From the NCBI GenBank assembly GCA_034359265.1, contig CP136895.1:48998001-49062000 (forward strand): a DNA stretch of 64,000 nucleotides, written 5' to 3'. The notes under the pieces were generated by a model that saw only the letters and a list, made by a program, of their open reading frames with translations, did not search any database and was not told the DNA's origin. The position numbers were made by a program, and so were the translations under genes. Source of the stretch: Canna indica (Eukaryota; Streptophyta; Magnoliopsida; Zingiberales; Cannaceae). Of this stretch, positions 52,756 through 63,112 are shown in pieces; within the stretch, counting starts at the first letter, position 1, and every line of letters starts with the position of its first letter.

Positions 52756-54425
52756 TGTTGGCCTAAGGTTTTCTACCTTGGTCTAAATATCGATTTTGAT
52801 GATAACAAACATGAAACTAATATTTCATGGAGAATTATTTTCAGGTTCCATATCGATTAGCGCACGACATCGCCGATCGGAGAAATCAAAGTAATCGGCA
52901 AGGACGCTCGTCGACGCTCAGGATTCTTCGGGAAAATAGAGTTTAGGTTTAGGGTGTCTAGAATGTGTTGTAAATCCTCATGATGATGCAAATAAACCCA
53001 AAAACCAATCCCGAACCCCTAAACACGAAAACCCAGAAAATTAGAAAATGCCCTAAAATTCACTAAGCCAAGGGAGCTCCTTGGAGGGCTATATGACCTA
53101 GATATTTTCTTGGCACCAAAAGTGCCTATAATTGTTCCTTTGGTAAAAATTAGATAATAAGATATTTTTAAGGATTTTTTGGAAGCCTTTAGCCTATCCA
53201 TATTTGACCCGGAAGATTAGAAAATTTCTGTTTTTCGGAAATTTGTACTAGACCCCAAAAGTTAGATTTTGATTATTAAGAATTTTGATGTTTTAGATAT
53301 TTTTATTGAATCCAAATGGGGGGTAATCCTTATATAACATTTATATTTTAAAGTTAATAAATGTTATATAAGTAGACTTAGTGAAGACGGAACCCAAACG
53401 AGCAAACAGGCAGAAAAACCAGCCTAACCAAGTAGTCTGCCCTGCCTAGGTTCGGTCGACCGACTGGTCGATCGGCAGACAGAGAAGGCATTTTAGTCGA
53501 CCGAATGATGCCCGAAATGGGCAAAATGCCTTCGATCGCTTGGTGGTCGCTCGGTCGATCGACCGACGATCGATCGATAATCAATTGGAAGGCAAAAAAT
53601 GTCTAGTTTTCAAGCCGTTGAGCAGTATTTCACCCGAGCCCTCTTCATGGCCCTATAAATACTGATGTCCTAACCTTCCTTTGATAGTTTTGATCACTCC
53701 TAAACTCTATTGATCCATCCTTGATCATTCCCAAGCTTTCATTGAGCCATTACTTGGAGAACCCCTAGCTTTCCAACTTGTCTTTCTTGAGTTTGCCTTC
53801 AAGCTTGATTTGATTCATCAACAAGGCATCAAGAGGAGCTAGGATTCATTGTTTGGAGCTAATTATAATTTGTTTGATTTATTGCTCCATTAAGTTGTGT
53901 ATTTTCTTGTTTATTTCATTGTATTTGAATTTGTGTAAACCTAGATTGCTAGGTTTGATAGATTGGGTGGTTGCCTTTGTGGTTGAGGCTTAATTCCACC
54001 CGTGTAAATGTAGTTTACTAGGATTAGTCAAGTTGTCCCTTAGGGTTGAGGTGGAAGAGTGCTCTCGGTAAGAAGGGGGAGACTTTTGGGTGTGGAAGTG
54101 CCTTAGGTTGAGAGTGAGACTTTTCGGGTCAAAGTCCTCGTTGTAATGGAAACAAGATTAATCTAGTAATGTTTAGCTTAGAAATCCTAACCGGGGGTGC
54201 TTAGGTAGTGGAGTAGGCATTGGGGCCGAACCACTATAAATAATTGTGTTTGCATTGCTTCTACTTGTGTTTACTTCATTATCGTATTTACTTTGCTTTC
54301 GCTTGCTACTCAACTTGTAATTTGTCTAAGTAACCAAAGAAACGATTAAAACCAGATTTAGGCAAAAAGATTAGTAAACACACTATTCACCACCCCCCCC
54401 CTCTAGTGTGGCCATTTCACCAACA
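52756..54425 (+). repeat. Copia-B second LTR
   Basis: TGTTGGCCTAAGG to TTTCACCAACA. GGTCGACC cluster 53455-53585, TATAAATA 53654-53661, closing CTAGTGTGG block. Close to 47355-51311 in sequence. Bordered by CCAAA on both sides. Confidence 0.88.
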
Positions 54426-54429
54426 CCAA

Positions 54430-55232
54430 AAATTTGTAGGCTTGAGTGCGCTTGTTGTAGACTTTGTAGGCTTGCTATTTGTTGAATATCCAAGGAATAT
54501 TGCTTCATCACTTTTGCTTTGCATCTTTCCGATATATTCCCTATCATTTAGCACATAACACCTGCTACCAAAGACATAGAAATATATGTAAGGTTAGGCT
54601 TTCTTTCCTTCCATAATTCATAAAGAGTTTTTGTAGTCTTTGGTCTGAGATATGCTCTATTTATAATGTAGCAAGCAGTATTGATAGCTTCAGCCCAAAA
54701 TTTTTCAGAGATCTTCTTGGAATTTAGCATGACTCGAGCCATCTCTTGGAAAGTATAATTTTTTCTTTCAACAACACCATTCTGTTAAGGAGTCTTTGGA
54801 GCAAAGAATTCATGAAGAATATCATTACATCACAGAATTCAGAAAAAAATACATTTTCAAACTCTCTTCCATGATCACTTCTTATTCTAATCACTTTAAG
54901 AATGAGAAGTTCTTGTTCATTATGGAGTCGTAGACATAAGGATTTGAAGTTGTTGAAGGCATTGGACTTTTCCCTTAGAAACTCTGTCCAAGTGAATCGT
55001 GAGTAATCATCTACACAAACAAGGACATATTTTTTACCTCCAATGCTTTCAACTTGCATGGGACCAACCAAATCCATGTGAATGAGTTCTAGAGGTTTCG
55101 AAGTTCCCACCAGTTGCAACTGCTTATGAGACTGCCTTGTCTACTTTCCTTCTTGGCAAGAGCCACACACCAGCTCAGGTACTCTAGTGAGTTTAGGAAT
55201 TCCTCTCACAGCTTTAGTATTAACAAGCTTCT
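54430..55232 (-). pseudogene. pol: Sirevirus-like integrase
   Basis: Minus strand. Readable parts: zinc domain remnants near 55220-55130, LELIHMDLVGPMQVESIGGK, VLVCVDDYSRFTWTEFLR (first catalytic Asp, about 55020), IRSDHGREF (second Asp, about 54850), NGVVERKNYTFQ region near 54770 (Glu, frameshifted), and MARVMLNSKKISEKFWAEAI, NTACYIINRAYLRP at 54742-54600. After a frameshift GYSTNSK, the end of the copia integrase, is seen near 54490. Sequence homology stops at 54426, where the copia-B LTR lies; RT never follows. Inactive. Confidence 0.85.
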
Positions 55233-55700
55233 TTAGGTCCTGGTAATTACATGACCTAACTTTCTCTGCCATAAGTTTATATCAAAGGAAATAATAGAAA
55301 GACAGATAGATGAGAAAGCAATTTTATAGCAATTATATCTAGATCTACTTCCTTCAAGAATACAATCACCATTTTTATCAAAGACTTTGCAACTATTTTT
55401 GTTGATTTTGACATCTAGATTCTGGTCACATAATTGACTAATACTCACAAGATTTGCTTTTAGACCATCCACTAGCAGAATATCTTTTAACCAGGGAGTT
55501 CCTAGAACATTTAGAATTCCAACTCCTAAGATATTTCTATGTCTTCCATCTCCAAAGGTTACAGTTGCACCTTTATGTTCCTAAATATTTTTTAGATTTT
55601 CTGAATTCCCTGTCATATGTTGAGAACAACCACTATCGAAATACCATGATCCAAGAGAAGAAATAGTCTTTGACATAAAAGTAACTTTACAATTAAGTTC
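55233..55700 (-). pseudogene. pol: Sirevirus-like protease and pre-integrase
   Basis: Minus strand. The protease active site reads YFDSGCSQHMTG near 55645-55610, then a stop, VTFGDGRHRNILGVG, and LVDGLKANLVSISQLCDQNL, continuing to 55233 as an 80-codon frame with WQRKLGHV, the start of the pre-integrase zinc region. The plus-strand frame 55454-55666 is its shadow. Order PR then INT confirms copia type. Confidence 0.83.
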
Positions 55701-55749
55701 AACTTTTCTTACCCAAACTTGTTTGAACTTCTGTTTAGAAGAGTCTCCA

Positions 55750-57715
55750 TGCTTCTGTGTGCAACCTTGAAATAATTTGCAATTATATGTCCTCTACACT
55801 TGCAGTAGAAACATATGAGCACTTTTCTTCTCTTCCAAGTAGCGAATCGTTGATGTTTGAGAAGCCTTTTAAAAAATTCTGCACGGGCAGTTGAGACTAG
55901 AGTTTTGACTGTTCGGAACTTATGTATCCAAGTCTAGCATGGTTAGACTTGGATTTTCTTGCACTCAAAATTTCATTTAGAATACCAGTGGAATTCATCG
56001 TTTTGGCTTCTTTCTTTACCTTTTCAAGTTCAGAAATCAACTTGGATTCTTCGTTAGATTTCTCAACAATCTGACTTTTGTAGGTTTCGACTTCCTCCTC
56101 GAGTTTCTTCTTTTGTTCAATCAAAAATTTATTTTGATTTCGGAGGGTCTTGTTGAAAGTTATCACTTCAACCCATTTATCAAACATCTCTTGATAGGCT
56201 TCTTCACGATTGTCAACACATTGAATCTTGTTATCCTCATCCTCAATGTCTGGAATACAAATGGCTTGAATGGTGTCGACTATGCAGGCAGCAAAAGCTC
56301 TATAGTTTCCTTACTCAGATTCTTCTGCTTCATCTTCTTCGTCATCATCACTCTAGGTGGTTGTGAAGGACTTCTTGAGATTTCTCTGTACATTAGGACA
56401 TTCAGATCTCACATGTCCATATCCTTCACATTCAAAGCACCGAACACCTTTAAACTTCTGCTTAAGATCATATCTATCAACATAAGAGTGACTTCCTCTA
56501 TTTTCCCCTAAAGACAAACTTGTTTTGGATCCAGTAGAACTGGATGGTTGAAACTGCTGTCTGAACTGCACATTTTGATTCTGCTTATTCTTGGCTCTTA
56601 GAAATCTTCTGAAATTCTATGTCATAAAAGCATATGCTGCACCATCTCTTCTTCTGAACAATCTTCAGACTTGTTCTTATCTTCAGTAGCATTGAAAGCA
56701 AAATTTCTCCTTTTCTCTTTAAAAGAGTACTTCTCAGACAATTCCAATTCATAGGTTTCCAGTTTTCCCATCAAGATGTCAAGAGTAATAGAAGAGGGAT
56801 CATGAACTTCTCATATAGCAGCAGCCTTCATATCAAATTTTGTAGGCATGGATCTTAAAACTTTTCTTACCAACTTTTCTTCATAGAATGGTTCTCTAAG
56901 GTTGCAAGCATTGTTCATCAAGTCTTTGATACGCCCATGAAAGTCTTGGATTCTTTAATCTTCACCCATTTTCATATTCTCAAATCTGGTATTGAGAATT
57001 TCAACTTTTGACTTATGAAGAGTCAAGGATCCTTCTTGATTTGTTTCCAGAATCTCCCACGCTTGTTTTTCAAGAGTGCAAGCAGAGATGAGTTTGAACT
57101 GAGAGGGATCCACACCACTAAAAATGGCATAAAGGGCTTTGTTATCATAGTTAGCAACAACAACTTTTGCTTCGTATATAGGTTCTTTGGCTTCTTCTCA
57201 GTCCCAAGTGAAGGAGGAGTATAGCCATCCTCTATAGTATCCCAAGAATGATAATCTATGGACTTGATGAATGCTCTCATCCAAGCCTTCCAATAAGCAT
57301 AGTTTGTTCCAATAAGAAGTGGAGGAACATTGACAGAATTTTCCATTGAGAATTTCAACTTTTGACTTATGAAGAGTCAAGGATCCTTCTTGATTTGTTT
57401 CTAGAATCTCCCATGCTTGTTTTTCAAGAGTGCAAGCAGAGATGAGTTTGAACTGAGAGGGATCCACACCACTAAAAATGGCATAAAGGGCTTTGTTATC
57501 ATAGTTAGCAGCAATAACTTTTGCTCCGTATATAGGTTCTTTGGCTTTTTCTCAGTCCCAAGTGAAGGAGGAGTATAGCCATCTTCTATAGTATCCCAAC
57601 AATGATAATCTATGGACTTGATGAATGCTCTCATCCAAGCCTTCCAATAAGCATAGTTTGTTCCAATAAGAAGTGGAGGAACATTGATAGAATTTTCCAT
57701 TGGCATTCCTTCCAT
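55750..57715 (-). pseudogene. gag: Sirevirus-like gag with a 354-bp tandem duplication
   Basis: Minus strand; start at 57713-57715, 62 bases after the primer site. N-terminal gag: NVPPLLIGTNYAYWKAWMRAFIKSID, WDTIEDGYTPPSLG, a frameshift, then FKLISACTLEKQAWEILETN. This block occurs twice because of an exact tandem duplication (56991-57344 and 57345-57698). The capsid region 56600-56990 has stops. Zinc knuckle CFECEGYGHVRSEC is at 56571-56353, coiled coil at 56187-55897, and a second, damaged knuckle (CFYCKCRGHIIANYF) near 55810. Gag forms the particle; this copy is dead. Confidence 0.85.
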
Positions 57716-57776
57716 CTGGAGCCTGAAAGATAAGAGACACACCAAGGATATTGTGCAGGTAAAGGTTAGCACAACA

Positions 57777-57788
57777 GCTCTAATGCCA
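57777..57788 (-). other. Primer binding site of the Sirevirus-like element (mutated)
   Basis: TGGCATTAGAGC on the minus strand, two changes from TGGTATCAGAGC, next to the LTR end at 57791. Confidence 0.75.
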
Positions 57789-57790
57789 AA

Positions 57791-57843
57791 TGACAATATA
57801 TATAGGTTTGTTAGGGAACTTCTGTAAAGGACAGTTGCTTAGG
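57791..57843 (-). repeat. 5' LTR of the Sirevirus-like element, inner end
   Basis: TGACAATATATATAGG..GCTTAGG matches 39065-39111. The rest of this LTR is at about 61593-61795; the middle 800 bases are missing, lost together with the right part of gypsy-2. Confidence 0.85.
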
Positions 57844-60492
57844 TGTAATATCCGAGATATTATGGCTAATTGCCATTATTCATTTTTATTTTTTTGTCAG
57901 TCTAACGGGCTGGTTCGAGGTCCAGTTGAGTCGACTCATGGTCCGGTGCGAGCTTGAGAGCTCGGGTAAGTAGAAATATAAGTGGTCTATTTTCTTGACC
58001 TGTTAATTAAATTTGTATTGCATTTGTTTGAGCATGCATTATTGATGCTTGTGGTTAGTGGGTTTTGGATTCGGGTTTGTGGACAATGCGGGTTAGCTAA
58101 AGGGGTAGGGTGTAAATGAGGGTTTGGTAGGGGATTATAAAAAACCCCCGTAGGGCTAGGTGGCTCCTTGTTGGAGCCGCACAAGCCATCAAGAGAGAGA
58201 GGAGCTGCCAAGCTGCCACCCCTCTCCCCCACTCTTGTGAAGCCGAGCCGTGAGGAGAAGAGGAGCCGCCGCCTTCTTTGTGGAGCCGAGCCGTTGCCGC
58301 TTGGTTGTAGCCGGGTTCGAAGGCTACCGATCAGGAAATCTTTCTTTTCTTCTTCCTAATTATGTGAGTGGTTCTTCCTTCCTATTCATTTTTTTTTGTT
58401 TTCTTGGGTTCTTGAGCCGTTCTTTGGAACTTGAAATTGGGATTTTACCATTTTCTTGTGAGCCGTTCTTCCTTCCTAATCATGTGAGTCGATTTTACCG
58501 TTTGAAATTGGGATTTCTCGTCGCTTTCTTGTGTTGCCGTGGAAGTAGAGGCCCGAGGACCTCCCTTTGTGGTGCGGCAGCCCTAGGTCTATCGTAGGGA
58601 TGCTCGGCCAAGGTGGGTGACGGGGCGCCCTCAATGTGTTTGTGAAATTGCCTAAAAGAACTTATTGTGTTAAATAAGATTTAGATTCCTTATGATAAAT
58701 CTTGGTATGATCAAATGATGTTAGAGCATGTTTAATTTCAAAATCATAAATCTCAGCGTATTAAATTTGTGATTTCATGTGGAAAGAGTGGACCTTGTGG
58801 CATGTTTTATATTCTTGATGGTTCTTGTTTTATGAAGCATGAATCTTGATGTCGATGTAGAATTTGATGCATGTCCAATTATGCTTAGTGAATAGATTTG
58901 TTTTTAAATTGTTGATTATGATGTTGTAATCTGGTTTGACAATATTTAGGAATAATTGTTGCTGTGATTTTCGTGTTAATTAATTAGACATGCTGAAATC
59001 TAAAACAAATGCCGAAATTTCATGCTGGATTATCACTAATGATGCTGAGATTTGTAATTGATGTTGTGATGCATGGTAATTACTGAACATAGTCATGTAA
59101 CCTATCATTTTAACCAGAAAACATAGTCTGGAACCATAGGGCACACTTTGGAAACCAGATTTGGCTTGACTACACCAGAATTGCTCAAACTGTAGGCTAA
59201 AAATAAAACCCCTAAAACAAAACCAAATTTCGAGAATTTAAATTTTAATTGTAGAATTAAAATTTAAGGGGCAGAATAAACTGTTAAAGAGCCAACAAAA
59301 GAATTTAATTGCATGAAACAAAACCTCATGGGTTGATGCATTTTCTCGGTGAGAACACCCCTAGTACACCGTGGATGACACTTAACTTAGGTCATGTGGA
59401 TGCCATATCTTTCATGAATGGCGTAGAGGCTTGGGTAGGAGCCGAGTTGCGGGCTTGAGCCTGGAAGGTTGGATGGGTAAATCCTAGCCTGTGTTTAAAA
59501 AGGAATAAGTTCGGATGGGCGAATCCCGATTATTCCCATTTCTATCTGGAATAAGCTCGGATGAGCGAATTCCAATTATTCCCGTTTCTATCTTGAATAA
59601 GTTCAGATGGGTAAATCCTAATTATTCCTGTTTCTATCTGAAATAAGTTCAGATGGGTGAATTCCGATTATTCCCATTTTCTTTTGGAATAAGTTCAGGT
59701 GGGTAAGTCCCGATTATTCCCATATTTTTTTAAAGGTATGTTATGGGATAAGTTCGGATGGATAAAACTCGATTATCCTCATAACTCTTGTGAGTGGCTT
59801 GTATGCCTTTCGGCATGGGTAGGCAGGTAGGCCTGTTGTAAATTCACTGCTATGTGAATAGGTTTGCCTTTGGGCATAAGATGGCCAAGTGGCTTGTTAG
59901 TTAGCCATACCACCAGTTTTGGCATCCTCCTGTATGAGACAGGTGCATTTATGTATATATGATATATCTCTGTGGTTGGTTTTGTGGTGGGAGTTGGTAG
60001 AACCGATCACTGAGTTCCTTTGGACTCACCCTCGTTTCTTGTTTTTTTTTTTTTTGCAAAGCCTGGCCAGTGAGATAAGCTGAAGCTTGGCGCGGCTGGA
60101 GGGCAGAGGAGCACCATTGATCTCATAGCAGTCTTAGTTAGGGATCGTAGTCGAGTCTTGTTAGTATTTGATCATGCACTCTGTATTTTAGCATTCTTGG
60201 AGTTGTAGTCCTTTGGGACATTCATATGTTTTATTTCAGATTATGTTTCTTGAGAAAACTGATAAACTTTTTATTACTAATTTTTGCACTCTATTTCTTT
60301 ATTTTTGCTGAACTTTGTTGAACTTTTTTTCTTTAAATTAAAATAAAAACTGATTTGGTTTCTCAATTATAATAAAACTTGTCTCACATTTCCGCTATGT
60401 TTTATTATGAGTTGGCATGTGCATGGAATAGGCGGCGGTGTATAGGCACTTATACCCTGGCCGATCATATGACCCTAGGACGTGGCGTGACA
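57844..60492 (+). repeat. 5' LTR of gypsy-2
   Basis: TGTAATATCC to GTGGCGTGACA. TATAAAAA at 58136-58143, donor-like TATGTGAGTGG at 58364, hairpin array 59502-59785, poly-T and GCAAAG (weakened acceptor) near 60061. No gene in it. Confidence 0.92.
59502..59785 (+). repeat. LTR hairpin array, gypsy-2
   Basis: Six units with GGAATAA/TTATTCC-type arms and the inner CGGAT/ATCCCG pair. The last unit has the different arms GTTATGGGATAA and TTATCCTCATAAC, which pair over 12 positions with one bulged T. Confidence 0.75.
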
Positions 60493-60495
60493 ATG

Positions 60496-60507
60496 TGGTA
60501 TAAGAGC
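60496..60507 (+). other. Primer binding site of gypsy-2 (one change)
   Basis: TGGTATAAGAGC; one base from the site at 29660. Confidence 0.8.
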
Positions 60508-60704
60508 ATATGGTTAAGTCTGACTATGACCTAGAGTCTGTTTACTGTATAGGGCATTGCTAGCGTGTCAGTATACGATAGGGTTGAGTTATGAGATTAA
60601 TGGGCTATGTATGCACCTCAGCACGACATGTGGTTAGTTTATTTTAAGATTCAAGGGTGAATTGAATTATCTAATTATGATGTTTTCTCTCTGGTGATTC
60701 CAGA

Positions 60705-61592
60705 GTGATAGATGCTTTAAATGCCGCATGGAGCGATAGTGGCAATAACTCCACAGAGCGTCGAGGCCGAGGTTGGGGCCATGGGAGAGCGCAGGAGGCT
60801 CAGGAGGATGTGGGACATTATCCCATGGTTGTGCAGTTGCAGACCCAAGTGGCTGAGCTGACTGAGGCACTCCGCAGGGAGAAAGAACTGAGGCAGCAGC
60901 CGCAATCGGTGCCGGCAGTCCCCGCGGTACCGACAGAGGTGGAGCCAGTGGCACCAGTGGTTAGAGTTCTCGGAGCACCCACATATGCAGATTTTGTCAA
61001 ATTCAGGCCACCGGAGTTTACAGGGAGAGATCAACGGGTTGAGGTCACTAGTTTCCTTGGGGATTGCTATGAGCTGTGCATGGAGCTCAGTTGTTCTTCT
61101 GAGATGACCGCTCGAATGATTGGGTTGCAGCTAAGAGGACAAGCCAAGGATTGCCTTCACATCTGGAGGGACCGCTGAGGTCCCAAATCACCCAACTTAT
61201 CCATTACATAGAGGACATGGTAGTGTTAGAAGCCGCATGGGTCCAAGACCAAGGGCGTCAACAGGAAGCTCGCAACAGAGGCCTGAACCGCAGTCGTGTA
61301 GCCGATGTCATAGGAAGCACTGGGATCTTGCTTTGGACGATCAGAGGCATGTTTTGGCTGTGGACAGGTTGGGCACTACAGGGAGGACTTTCCTGGCAGA
61401 GGTAGTCAGCAGCCAGATCAAACCAGAGGGAAGGCACCGATGTTAGTGGGTTTTGTAGCTCAGAGGGATCAGACTTAGGGTGGAGGACAGCGAAGCGGTG
61501 ATTCAGAGAGGCCTGCTGCACGAGTTTTTGCCTTGAACCGAGAGGGCGCTGAGGCATCCAGGGCTATAGTGACAGGTAACCTTACTGTTGGT
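60705..61592 (+). pseudogene. gag: Gypsy gag (gypsy-2)
   Basis: First frame 60705-61178 (157 codons): MIDALNAAWSDSGNNSTERR, Gln/Leu-rich coiled region (LQTQVAELTEALRREKELR), Pro/Val-rich linker, then the capsid start YADFVKFRPPEFTGRDQRVE and GLQLRGQAKDCLHIWRD. Most of the capsid C-terminal half is deleted at about 61180. 61180-61560 holds frameshifted sequence with a zinc knuckle (FGCGQVGHYREDF, last Cys replaced by Phe) and the phrase LNREGAEAS at 61535-61565, which in gypsy-1 directly precedes protease. Gag would build the particle; this one is incomplete. Confidence 0.82.
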
Positions 61593-61795
61593 CCAAGGCG
61601 AAGGACTGCACAAAGTATATTTCGGTAACAGTAACTTCGTCAACCGGGATGAATTCTAACTGAACAAATAATATAAGTTCCAGCATAAGCAGCTCATCAA
61701 CAAGAGACGTTTGTAAAATGTCTTTTTACCTAAGAATAAATCTGGAAAAATGTTTTTGGCAAATATAGCCAACATTCACATAATCAATACTAACA
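61593..61795 (-). repeat. 5' LTR of the Sirevirus-like element, outer end
   Basis: Matches 39905-40101; the minus-strand LTR start TGTTAGTATTG is at 61795. Followed by the duplication GTGTT. Confidence 0.88.
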
Positions 61796-61839
61796 GTGTT
61801 GATGTGGTTTTAATATATTTTTTTCTTATGGATTGGTAG

Positions 61840-62297
61840 ATGAATTCTATGCGGTTGATGCCGGATATCAAAATGTATCTGGATTTTTGGCATCTTATCG
61901 TGGTGAAAGGTACCATAGATCAGATTATCATAGGCGATGCCCCTCAACAAAAAGAGAATTATTCAACCAACGACACTCGTCTGTTCAGAACATCATCGAA
62001 TGGTGCTTTGGTTTATTGAAAGCACGATTTCCAATTTTAAAGATGATGTCGAATTACAAGCTTGCTCGACAAAGTAACATTGTCTTAGCTTGCTGCACCA
62101 TTCATAATTACATAATTAAATACCGTAATTCTGATGAATTAATCGATATTTGGAACAATGAAGAAGTCATTATTGATGACGAAGATCAATGTTCACCCCT
62201 TATTGAATCATCAGTAGGTGAATCTTCTTCAACTCTAAATGTTATGCATGAAATTTGGGAGGGGATTGTACATCAGCTTTGGGCACATCGATGTTGA
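61840..62297 (+). pseudogene. Harbinger-2 transposase, last exon
   Basis: Begins after the acceptor TTGGTAG at 61839 and is open to TGA at 62295-62297 (about 152 codons). It reads EFYAVDAGYQNVSGFLASYR, with the second catalytic Asp in VDAGY, then RELFNQRHSSVQNIIEWCFG with the catalytic Glu in the NxxEWCFG context, LKARFPILK, CCTIHNYI and an acidic C-terminus, all hallmarks of HARBI1-type nucleases. The exon itself is undamaged. Because exon 1 is frameshifted and the segment with the first Asp is gone, the gene is dead. Confidence 0.9.
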
Positions 62298-62401
62298 TTG
62301 CCCATATTTGAATTAGGTTTAAACATGTAACAAAATTCTATTGTATAGTTAGGTAATAGATTTAGTTTTTAATTAGATTTAATTTTGGTTTTATTAAATA
62401 G
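62298..62401 (+). other. Harbinger-2 transposase 3' flank
   Basis: AT-rich sequence between the transposase stop and the GRF remnant; no feature seen and no terminal repeat. Confidence 0.5.
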
Positions 62402-62747
62402 TATGCCAGCTTCATCATCCCGCATAAGTGAAAATACAACGTATTTGCAATATCAAAACATATTATGCTCTTGCGATTTGCTAGCCACAATATGGATAAG
62501 TGAAACTTCGAAAAACCCCGGCCGATTAATTATATGCGGCTTGCCCATTATCAAATAGTCTAAAAGATTGTGGATTCTTCCGATGGATCACTCTCATTGC
62601 AACAACCATACGCGATGGGGAAGAAGAAGTGAACCAAACAAGTAGGGACCTCCCTTCACTAGAGGCCAAAATGGACAAGCTCCTTTATATGGGATTCAAG
62701 GGGTTAGTAGTACTTGTTTTCATTGGCATTGTATTTTTGTTTAAATA
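62402..62747 (+). pseudogene. GRF-type zinc-finger protein with C-terminal membrane segment (frameshifted)
   Basis: ATG at 62402. The first frame gives MPASSSRISENT, then the finger start CSCDLLATIWISETSKNPGR; after one frameshift at about 62528 the next frame gives CPLSNSLKDCGFFRWI. Together they show the spacing of a GRF zinc finger (CxC, NPGR, Cys, C-FF-W), thought to bind single-stranded nucleic acid. The same second frame ends with EAKMDKLLYMGFKGLVVLV and a hydrophobic segment to a stop at 62745-62747, matching the common plant layout of a short GRF protein with a terminal membrane helix. It may be a host gene fragment next to, or captured by, the Harbinger element. Confidence 0.7.
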
Positions 62748-62979
62748 GGTTAGATGAATTGAATGATGTAAACCTAAATGTATGTTTGACTACTAATGTA
62801 ATTGGATGCCTTTATTTTACTAGAACAGATTAACTTAGTTTTATATCGGTGAGGAATTGGAGGCGATAATCAATCAATGATTATGCGTACTTTCCTACTA
62901 AAGTCATAAAGTAATGTTGCCCATTATCATGTATGAATTTGTAGTTATGCTTTTATGAACTATGACTATGCTAATGTGG

Positions 62980-63112
62980 TTATGCTTATATTTAATGCGT
63001 GGTGGTGCTTATATTTTTCAATGCGTGGTTGTGCTTATAAATTTTTCAATGCGTGGTTTGGCTTATATGTTATATTGCGTGGTTGTGCTTATATGAATGT
63101 GTGGTTGTGTTT
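62980..63112. repeat. Tandem repeat ATGCGTGGTTGTGCTTATAT
   Basis: Five imperfect copies of a 25-30-base unit. 62748-62979 before it is unique-looking AT-rich sequence with no gene. Confidence 0.75.

Larger units (their letters stand above)
47091..54425 (+). mobile_element. Gag-only copia complex (copia-B): 3' fragment, LTR, gag, LTR
   Basis: Plus strand. About 47091-47354 looks like a copia 3' untranslated region (GATTGATGTCAAAAGGGAG, then AATAGGGGGAGAT) leading into LTR 47355-51311. That LTR is followed by a primer site and two gag pieces (51380-52755), and then at once by a second LTR (52756-54425) with no pol and no polypurine tract. The middle LTR can thus serve as 3' LTR of a lost upstream copy and 5' LTR of the gag unit. 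The second LTR is bordered by CCAAA on both sides (52751-52755 and 54426-54430) although the flanking sequences come from different elements. The left edge is approximate. Confidence 0.7.
57844..61592 (+). mobile_element. Ty3/gypsy retrotransposon (gypsy-2), 3' part deleted
   Basis: Plus strand: LTR 57844-60492, primer site 60496-60507, gag 60705 to about 61592. Same family as gypsy-1. Sequence stops near 61592, just at the start of protease, and continues directly with Sirevirus LTR. Pol and the 3' LTR are absent, so no target duplication can be checked. Confidence 0.88.
39065..61795 (-). mobile_element. Sirevirus-like copia retrotransposon, nested host of four other insertions
   Basis: Minus-strand element flanked by GTGTT (39060-39064 and 61796-61800). 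Left end: 3' LTR 39065-40101 with its polypurine tract at 40103-40114. Right end: 5' LTR 57791-57843 plus about 61593-61795 with the primer site at 57777-57788. Internal parts: gag-PR-INT at 54430-57715 and a post-pol ORF region at 46320-46886. RT and RNase H are not found and were probably lost where the copia complex (about 47.1-54.4 kb) sits. The LTRs are roughly 90% identical over the shared 190 bases by eye. Insertions: gypsy-3, the copia complex with its inner solo LTR, and gypsy-2. Confidence 0.87.
39029..61839 (+). other. Transposase intron of Harbinger-2 enlarged by a Sirevirus insertion
   Basis: Donor GGTAAATTTTACTC at 39028 and acceptor GGATTGGTAG at 61839. Without the Sirevirus (39065-61795) and one copy of its duplication GTGTT, the intron is 75 bases, like the 71- and 69-base introns of Harbinger-1. 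With it, the intron is 22.8 kb. Confidence 0.8.

Noticed and set aside
60667..61034. Minus-strand frames of 95 and 105 codons
   Set aside because: Shadows of the gypsy-2 gag frame on the plus strand.
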